Source: Citricoccus sp. WCRC_4 | Lineage (GTDB): Bacteria > Actinomycetota > Actinomycetes > Actinomycetales > Micrococcaceae | Assembly (NCBI GenBank): GCA_026645375.1 | Contig: JAPFFX010000023.1 | Location: 1-7,113 of the forward strand | Reading direction: 5' to 3' | Length of the DNA stretch: 7,113 nucleotides | In this document: positions 1 through 5,011 of the stretch, one piece after another | Layout: every line of letters starts with the position of its first letter | Position numbering within the stretch: the first letter of the stretch is position 1 | Made by a program: the position numbers and the translations under genes | The notes under the pieces: generated by a model | Database searches by the model: none | The model's input: only the letters and a program-made list of their open reading frames with translations | What the model was told of the DNA's origin: nothing

Positions 1-322
1 TGGTGTCCCGGCCGTGCCGCAGCCCGTCCTCGATCACCAGCGCCGTGGCCCGGTCCTTGTTGGACGCGGTCGGGCCGCGGGTCTCGTCCTTGACCCACAG
101 GCCTGGGGTGCCCAACGCACCTCGCAGGGCCGGGACCGCAAGCAACGGCGTGCCGCCGACGGGCAACGGGTACCGCACCGGGCTCGCGGCCACGGGCAGC
201 AGCGACCGGTACCGCCACATCGTGAACGATCCCGGTTCCCCGTCCGGGACCAGGGCGGGGCCGTAGTCGTACTGCAGCCACTCGCACCCGGCGGTGCGTA
301 CCGAACCGGTCACCCTGCCCAT
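1..322 (-). CDS. Threonine synthase-like PLP-dependent enzyme, N-terminal 107 residues (runs off left edge)
   Basis: Translating the minus strand from the ATG at 322-320 gives 107 residues with no stop before the window edge. A VGGTPL motif lies at residues 55-60, then LWVKDE at 75-80, and PTASNKDRAT at about 84-93. K89 is the expected Schiff-base lysine of fold-type II PLP enzymes. The upstream block (WLQYDY near 15-20, WRYRSLLPV near 36-44) resembles threonine synthase rather than the short N-terminus of cysteine synthase or SbnA. The usual SFKDR motif reads SNKDR here. The ATG is the first start in frame after the upstream stop and has a GGGAGG site 10 bases away. Next to an SbnB-type gene, the likely role is beta-replacement that joins an amine donor such as glutamate to a phosphoserine- or phosphothreonine-like substrate; that is inference. 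It could instead be a true threonine synthase or a dehydratase. The family call is firm, the substrate is not. Confidence 0.82.
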   Translation of the reverse strand, partial: MGRVTGSVRTAGCEWLQYDYGPALVPDGEPGSFTMWRYRSLLPVAASPVRYPLPVGGTPLLAVPALRGALGTPGLWVKDETRGPTASNKDRATALVIEDGLRHGRDT

Positions 323-332
323 TCCACGTCCG

Positions 333-338
333 CCTCCC
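333..338 (-). promoter_or_regulatory. Ribosome binding site of the PLP enzyme gene
   Basis: The minus strand reads GGGGGAGG, with its GGGAGG core 10 bases before the ATG at 322. It lies in the 36-base gap after the stop of the SbnB-like gene. No other start codon occurs in this frame between that stop and the ATG, which supports the chosen start. A GTG three codons further in (313-311) is a weaker alternative. Confidence 0.55.
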
Positions 339-358
339 CCGTGCCCGTGCGAACCGCC

Positions 359-1426
359 TCAGCCATATCGGCTCAGCTCAGCGAAGAAGTCCTCGACCAC
401 CTGGAGCCGGCCGCTGCCGGCCATCTCGTCATAGACGTACTTGCCCACGGCCAGGTCGAGCACACCCAGGCCGAACGGCGAGAAGACCACCGGTCGGTCG
501 TCCGGCAGCGAGACCGTGCCGGCCATGACATCGGCCAGGGTGCCGGCCACGAAGTCCCGGTGACCGACCATCTGCTCCACGAGATGTGCGGACGTCCCGG
601 CCTTCAGGCAGTGTTCGACGTCGTCCAGGACGTTGGTCGACGCCAGCAGGATCTCCGGTGCCAGGTCCCGCAGGGACACGTGCAGCACCAGCGGGTTGTG
701 CGCGAACCATGAGAGGTCGTGCACGTGCGGCTGGGACGCGATGGTCGCGAACACGACGAGGTCACTGCTGCGGATCAACTGCTCGGGACTGTCGTGCACG
801 CTCACCCGGGCGGCCGTGCCGCTCCGTTCGAGGTAGCCCTTGAATCCCTCCCCGCTCTCGCCCGAGAGGTCGTACACCCCGATCTCGTCGAAGGACCAGC
901 CCGTCGCGTCCAGGAAGGTGTGGATGTACCGGGCGATGAGGCCCACGCCGAAGAACCCGACGCGGCGGGGCCGGCCCCGCCCCCGGCTGAGCCAGTCCGC
1001 GGCCGCGGCCGCCGAGGCGGCCGTCCTGGAGGCGCTGATGATCGAGCTCTCCATGCAGGCGAAGGGATAGCCCGTCGCCCGGTCATTGAGGATCAGCACC
1101 GCGGAGGCGCGGGGTATCCCGGACTTCACGTTGTCCGGGAAGCTCGACACCCACTTGATGCCGTCGACCCCGACGCTGCCGCCGATCGAGGCGGGCAGGG
1201 CGATGATGCGCGAGGTGGGCCGGTCCGGGAAGGTCAGGAAGTACGACGGCGGGTTCACCGAGTCGCCGGCGGCGTGCACCCGGTAGGTCTCCTCGACCAG
1301 CTCGACGACCTGCCTCTCCCGGCCCTGGAGCACCTGCTGCACCTGGGCCCCGGGGATGACCGCGAACGGTGGAACGGTCCTCGGTTCCGAGGTCGCGACC
1401 GGGGAGACGATGGGGTCCTCCTTCAT
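359..1426 (-). CDS. sbnB: SbnB/VioK-type 2,3-diaminopropionate biosynthesis dehydrogenase (ornithine cyclodeaminase/mu-crystallin family)
   Basis: The protein has 355 residues; Staphylococcus SbnB has about 336. In the staphyloferrin B pathway SbnB is an NAD-dependent dehydrogenase that oxidatively splits N-(2-amino-2-carboxyethyl)-L-glutamate into L-2,3-diaminopropionate and 2-oxoglutarate. Blocks matching my recollection of SbnB are RIIALPASIGG (73-83), GIKWVSS (89-95, K91 being the likely substrate lysine), LNDRATGYPFACMESS (113-128) and SRTAA (133-137). The Rossmann loop GFFGVGLIA (157-165) keeps the first glycines, but the last is alanine where SbnB has glycine. VLDDVEHC (267-274) is where the family has its catalytic aspartate. 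There is no signal peptide; the enzyme should be cytosolic. The start overlaps the end of the oxygenase gene as ATGA, and an AGGAGG site lies 7 bases upstream. A true ornithine cyclodeaminase is less likely, because the RIIALP, GIKW and MESS blocks follow the SbnB branch. Confidence 0.9.
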   Translation of the reverse strand: MKEDPIVSPVATSEPRTVPPFAVIPGAQVQQVLQGRERQVVELVEETYRVHAAGDSVNPPSYFLTFPDRPTSRIIALPASIGGSVGVDGIKWVSSFPDNVKSGIPRASAVLILNDRATGYPFACMESSIISASRTAASAAAAADWLSRGRGRPRRVGFFGVGLIARYIHTFLDATGWSFDEIGVYDLSGESGEGFKGYLERSGTAARVSVHDSPEQLIRSSDLVVFATIASQPHVHDLSWFAHNPLVLHVSLRDLAPEILLASTNVLDDVEHCLKAGTSAHLVEQMVGHRDFVAGTLADVMAGTVSLPDDRPVVFSPFGLGVLDLAVGKYVYDEMAGSGRLQVVEDFFAELSRYG

Positions 1427-2436
1427 CGGACGTCCTCCTGGTCAGTGGCCACGAGATCGAACACCCGGCGCGGCTCGGCCATGCCGACGAGGATCTCCCG
1501 AGCGCCCTCGTACGCCTCACGGCTGTGGGCCATGCTCACGTTGTCGACCAGCATGAGGTCCCCGGCCTCCCACGGCGTCCGGAGGGTGTGGGCCTCGTAG
1601 ACCTCGTTCACCAGGGCGATGACGTCCTCGCCGATCGGGTCGCCGTTGCCGAAACGGGTGTTGAACGGCAGGCCGTCCGGACCGTAGACGTCCACCAGGT
1701 ACTCCCGGATCTCGGGGGCGATCGTCCATTCGTTCAGGAACGCGACCTGGTTGAACCAGCAGCGCTGGCCCGTCACCGGGTGGCGTACCACGGCGGGGCG
1801 GCGCTGCCGGGTGCGCAGCTCCCCGTCGGGCTGCCACTCGAACTCGATCGCGTTGGCACGGCAGTAGTCCTCGACGGCGGCGCGGTCGCCGACCCCGAAG
1901 GCCTCCTCGTAGGAGGCCCCGACGTCCTCGTTGTAGCTGCGGGCGAGCAACCACCCCTCGTCCTCGAACCGCCGGACGAGGTCCCCGGGAAGGGCGTCCA
2001 GCACCGCACGGGCGTCCGCGACGCCGGTCACCCCGCCGGCGCCGGGTGCCTCGAGGCAGGCGAACAGCAGCAGGCCGGGGAACTCGAGCGCGTAGCTCAG
2101 TTCGTGGTGCATGCACATGGGCTGGTTGGCCGGCCACTTGAGCGATGAGTACACGCCCTCGGAATGCTGCTGCCGGGCGGCGAAGGCCTCCCGGTCGGGC
2201 ATGAGACCGCCCGGGACCAACCGGTGGAACACGGCGGCCACCTCGGCTGCGTCGCGGAGGCCGAGCCCGCGGACCATGACGGCACCGTGCTCGTCCACCG
2301 CCGCGCGCAGCGCCTCCCGGTGCTGGTCGGCCCACTGGACGGGATCGGGGCCGTCCGCGACGGTGAGCATCGGTGTCCGGCCGGCCTCACGTGCCACGGC
2401 GAGCTGTGTTCTGGATGAGGATGAGGGGGATGACAT
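1423..2436 (-). CDS. TauD/SyrP-family Fe(II)/2-oxoglutarate-dependent oxygenase
   Basis: The 337-residue protein shows the usual iron triad: H110-x-E112 in MHHELSY (109-115) and the distal H304 in VDNVSMAH (297-304). R313 in the GAREILVGM stretch is the likely 2-oxoglutarate anchor. The HxE form, rather than the HxD of TauD, is typical of the SyrP and clavaminate synthase branches. The RFGNGDPI segment (261-268) and WEAGDLMLVDN (289-299) also fit that branch. SyrP hydroxylates carrier-bound aspartate in syringomycin synthesis, and VioC hydroxylates free arginine, so hydroxylation or desaturation of an amino acid for the adjacent NRPS is the likely role. The target cannot be read from the sequence. 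The ATG at 2436 has an AAAGGA site 5 bases upstream and follows the NRPS stop by 15 bases; the 3' end overlaps the sbnB-like gene by 4 bases. The protein is cytosolic with no membrane segment. Confidence 0.88.
   Translation of the reverse strand: MSSPSSSSRTQLAVAREAGRTPMLTVADGPDPVQWADQHREALRAAVDEHGAVMVRGLGLRDAAEVAAVFHRLVPGGLMPDREAFAARQQHSEGVYSSLKWPANQPMCMHHELSYALEFPGLLLFACLEAPGAGGVTGVADARAVLDALPGDLVRRFEDEGWLLARSYNEDVGASYEEAFGVGDRAAVEDYCRANAIEFEWQPDGELRTRQRRPAVVRHPVTGQRCWFNQVAFLNEWTIAPEIREYLVDVYGPDGLPFNTRFGNGDPIGEDVIALVNEVYEAHTLRTPWEAGDLMLVDNVSMAHSREAYEGAREILVGMAEPRRVFDLVATDQEDVR
1434..1439 (-). promoter_or_regulatory. Ribosome binding site of the sbnB-like gene, inside the oxygenase gene
   Basis: The minus strand carries a perfect AGGAGG 7 bases before the ATG at 1426. 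It sits within the last codons of the oxygenase gene, whose TGA (1425-1423) overlaps this ATG as ATGA. A strong site combined with a 4-base overlap points to translational coupling of the two proteins. Confidence 0.75.
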
Positions 2437-2441
2437 GAGGG

Positions 2442-2447
2442 TCCTTT
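2442..2447 (-). promoter_or_regulatory. Ribosome binding site of the oxygenase gene
   Basis: The minus strand reads AAAGGA 5 bases before the ATG at 2436, inside the 15-base gap after the NRPS stop codon. This supports the ATG at 2436 over the next in-frame methionine at residue 23. Confidence 0.5.
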
Positions 2448-2451
2448 CGGG

Positions 2452-4995
2452 TCACAGGGAGCGGGTGGGAGTGGTCATCCGGTCATGGCCGGGATCATGG
2501 GCCAGGGGTGCGGAATGCGTGTCGAGCAGGACCGCCAGGTCGGCCAGGACCGGGGTCCGCATGACCTGCTGGAGTGAGACGGCGCGCTGGAGCAGGACGA
2601 CGAGCTTCACGGCGGACAAGGAGGTGCCACCCAGGTCGAAGAAGGAGTCCTGCCTGCCGATCCGGTCCGGCGACAGGCCGAGGACCGATCCCCAGGCCTC
2701 GGCCAGCCGTTGCTCGGCGGCCGTGAGCTCCTCGGTGGGGGCGCCGGGGTGGGCCCCGGCGTCCTGCGCCATCCCAGCCAGGGTCTTCCGGTCGATCTTG
2801 CCGTTGCCGGTCAGTGGCAGGCGCTCCTGCCAGCGGTACGCGGAGGGGACCATGTAGTCCGGGACCCGTGCGGCCATCCGGGTGCGGATCTCCTCGGCCT
2901 CGAGTGGGCGATCACCGGAGTAGAACGCCACGAGGAACGCGGACTGGTCGGGCCCCTGGCCGACGACGACGGCGCCGTCGCGGACGCCGGGAACCCCCAG
3001 CAGGGCGTTCTCGATCTCGCCGATCTCGATGCGGAAGCCCCGGATCTTGACCTGGTTGTCCCGCCGGCCCAGGAAGTCGAGCTTCCCGTCCGGTCGCCAC
3101 CGTCCGTAGTCACCGGTCCGGCAGATGCGCTCCCCGTCACGGTGTGGATCGTCACCGAACATCGCGGCGGTCCGCTCCGGGTCATTGACGTACCCTCGTC
3201 CCACGCACACGCCGGAGAACACGATCAGTCCCGGGGCGCCGAGGGGTACCGGGGTGCCGAACTCGTCGACCACGTCGACGTGGGTGTTGTTGATCGGCCG
3301 GCCGAGGGGGACCCCCGGTCCTGCCGGGGGCCGGTCCATGATCTCGTGCACCGCGTCGTCGGACGTCTCGGTGAGCCCATAGGTGTTGACCACGGGGATG
3401 TGGGGGTAGAGGGCGAACCAGCGCTGGACGAGCTCCTTCTTCAGGAAGTCACCGGTGGGGCACACACAGTGCAGGTCGGGCAGCTCGCGTGGGCGCTGCT
3501 CGAGGTAGGACACGATCACGTCGAGGTATGACGGCACGACCTGGATGACGCCGGCGTGACCGTCCACGATCGTGTCGACGAACCGCTCCACGTCGAGGAT
3601 GGCGTCCTGGTCGACGAACAGGGTGCGCCCGCCGACCAGGAGGGCGGCGACGAGCTGCCACACCGAGATGTCGAAGCACTGCGGACCGGTCTGGGGAATC
3701 ACTTCTCCCTCGCGCACGCCGAGGTCATCGATCTTGGCCAGGATGTGGTTCAGCATCCCGGCGTGCTCGCACATCACGCCCTTCGGCTGCCCGGTGGAGC
3801 CGGACGTGAACAGGATGTAGGCGAGTTGATCGGGGGTGACGTCCACCCCGAGGTTGCCCTCGGGGTGGTCCTCGGCGGCGAGGTCGTCGACGAAGAGCTC
3901 CGTCACGCCGGGCATGGTGGCCAGGGCCTGGTCGAGCATTGCGGTACTGGCGGGTTCGGTGACGACCAGCGGGGACTCCGCGCGTGCGATGGCCGTGGCC
4001 ATGCGCTCCGGCGGGAAGTGCGGCTCGAGCGGCAGGTAGGTCAGGCCTGCCTTCCACACGGCCAGGACGGTCACCATCCAGTCCAGGTTCCGCTCCGTCA
4101 CCACGGTGACGACGGTCTCCCGCTCGAGGCCCCGGGCCAGCAGCGCCCTGCCCAGCCGGTTCGCCCGGGCGTTCAGCTCACGGTAGGTCAGGCGGTCCTG
4201 CCCCTGCACCGCGGCGACCGTGTCCGGAGCGGACTCGGCCCGCTGCTCGAGCAACTCGTGCACCCGGAGGTCCGGAAGCTCCCTCCGGGGACCGGCGAGA
4301 TCCTCCAGCTGGAAGCGCAACTCCCCGGGGGCGAGGAGGCACGCGCGGGCGTGCTCGGCGTCGGGGTCCGCGGCCATCGCCGCCAGGGCCGTCACGTGGT
4401 ATCCGGCGATGCGGGCGGCGGCGGGCGCGTCGAGCGCATCGGTGCGGTACCGCAGCCGCAACCGGGCACCGCCCGCCGCGTTCGACACCGACAGTTGCAG
4501 GACCGTGCTGTCGGCCGGCTCCCCCGGGGCGTCCCGTGGGACGAGGACGGTCTCGAACATCGGCCCGCGCAGATCCAGTTCTCGGCAGATCCCGTCGAGG
4601 TCGACGCCGTGCCCGTCGTCCTGCAGGTGCGATCGCAGCTCCCCCTCCAGGCGGCCCACCGCGGTCAGGAGATCGCGCCAGGAGCCCGGTTCGATCGTCA
4701 GTCGGCACGGCAGCGGCCCGCCTCCACGCGCGGCGGCATAACCGGTCACGACTTCCCGTTCCCCGGCCAGCGTGGCGAGCACCCTGGCGTGAGCGGTCAG
4801 CAGTACCGCGTCCACGGACGTCCCGAGGCCGTCGGCCAGTTGGCGCAGCGACCCCAGCAGGTCCTCGGGGAGGTCCTCGTGGTGCTCGCCGAGCCCGGGA
4901 CGGGGGTCCAGCGTCCACCGCGGGATCGCGGTGAGTCCACCGCCGGCGAGCATGCCCCGCCAGAAAGCGCGTTCCGTGTCAGTCACCGTGTCCAT
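2452..4995 (-). CDS. NRPS protein: half condensation domain - adenylation - carrier protein (C'-A-PCP)
   Basis: The 847-residue enzyme activates an amino acid as its AMP ester and loads it on its own carrier domain. Residues 1-235 resemble only the C-terminal lobe of a condensation domain and contain no HHxxxDG motif. The adenylation domain (about 245-742) has A3 LFTSGSTGQPKG (395-406), A4 FDISVWQ (441-447), A5 NTYGLTET (537-544), A7 CRTGDY (625-630) and A10 PLTGNGKIDR (727-736). Aligned to GrsA by eye, the pocket is D442 I443 W446 Q485 C512 T514 T538 D546 D547 K733 (DIWQCTTDDK). The two acidic residues suit a basic side chain, and the pattern resembles the 2,4-diaminobutyrate-type code as I recall it. 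The carrier domain has DSFFDLGGTSL, with S792 as the phosphopantetheine site. There is no thioesterase or reductase; about 20 residues of tail follow. The ATG at 4995 is preferred because AGGAGA lies 7 bases upstream. Confidence 0.93.
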   Translation of the reverse strand: MDTVTDTERAFWRGMLAGGGLTAIPRWTLDPRPGLGEHHEDLPEDLLGSLRQLADGLGTSVDAVLLTAHARVLATLAGEREVVTGYAAARGGGPLPCRLTIEPGSWRDLLTAVGRLEGELRSHLQDDGHGVDLDGICRELDLRGPMFETVLVPRDAPGEPADSTVLQLSVSNAAGGARLRLRYRTDALDAPAAARIAGYHVTALAAMAADPDAEHARACLLAPGELRFQLEDLAGPRRELPDLRVHELLEQRAESAPDTVAAVQGQDRLTYRELNARANRLGRALLARGLERETVVTVVTERNLDWMVTVLAVWKAGLTYLPLEPHFPPERMATAIARAESPLVVTEPASTAMLDQALATMPGVTELFVDDLAAEDHPEGNLGVDVTPDQLAYILFTSGSTGQPKGVMCEHAGMLNHILAKIDDLGVREGEVIPQTGPQCFDISVWQLVAALLVGGRTLFVDQDAILDVERFVDTIVDGHAGVIQVVPSYLDVIVSYLEQRPRELPDLHCVCPTGDFLKKELVQRWFALYPHIPVVNTYGLTETSDDAVHEIMDRPPAGPGVPLGRPINNTHVDVVDEFGTPVPLGAPGLIVFSGVCVGRGYVNDPERTAAMFGDDPHRDGERICRTGDYGRWRPDGKLDFLGRRDNQVKIRGFRIEIGEIENALLGVPGVRDGAVVVGQGPDQSAFLVAFYSGDRPLEAEEIRTRMAARVPDYMVPSAYRWQERLPLTGNGKIDRKTLAGMAQDAGAHPGAPTEELTAAEQRLAEAWGSVLGLSPDRIGRQDSFFDLGGTSLSAVKLVVLLQRAVSLQQVMRTPVLADLAVLLDTHSAPLAHDPGHDRMTTPTRSL

Positions 4996-5002
4996 GTCCT
5001 GC

Positions 5003-5008
5003 TCTCCT
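5003..5008 (-). promoter_or_regulatory. Ribosome binding site fixing the NRPS start at 4995
   Basis: The minus strand reads AGGAGA 7 bases before the ATG at 4995, in the 16-base gap after the stop of the membrane protein gene. The open frame extends upstream to an ATG at 5073, but those 26 extra codons lie inside the upstream gene, are rich in proline and tryptophan, and match nothing. The start at 4995 begins directly with residues that resemble condensation-domain sequence. Confidence 0.7.
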
Positions 5009-5011
5009 GGG

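Noticed and set aside
323..358. Possible terminator or promoter between the sbnB-like and PLP genes
   Set aside because: The 36-base gap holds a ribosome binding site but no convincing inverted repeat with a T-run and no recognisable -35/-10 pair.
14..712. Plus-strand open frame of 232 codons at the left end
   Set aside because: It runs opposite the PLP enzyme and the sbnB-like gene, both of which have clear family motifs. Its translation matches nothing I know.
1..1426. Staphyloferrin B-type siderophore locus
   Set aside because: Only the SbnB-type step is shared. No IucA/IucC-type synthetase, citrate synthase or decarboxylase is visible, and NRPS and Pls-type genes are present instead.
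719..2148. Two overlapping plus-strand open frames (719-1600 and 1369-2148)
   Set aside because: Both are antisense to the dehydrogenase and oxygenase genes and have compositions typical of shadow frames. No ribosome binding site or motif supports them.
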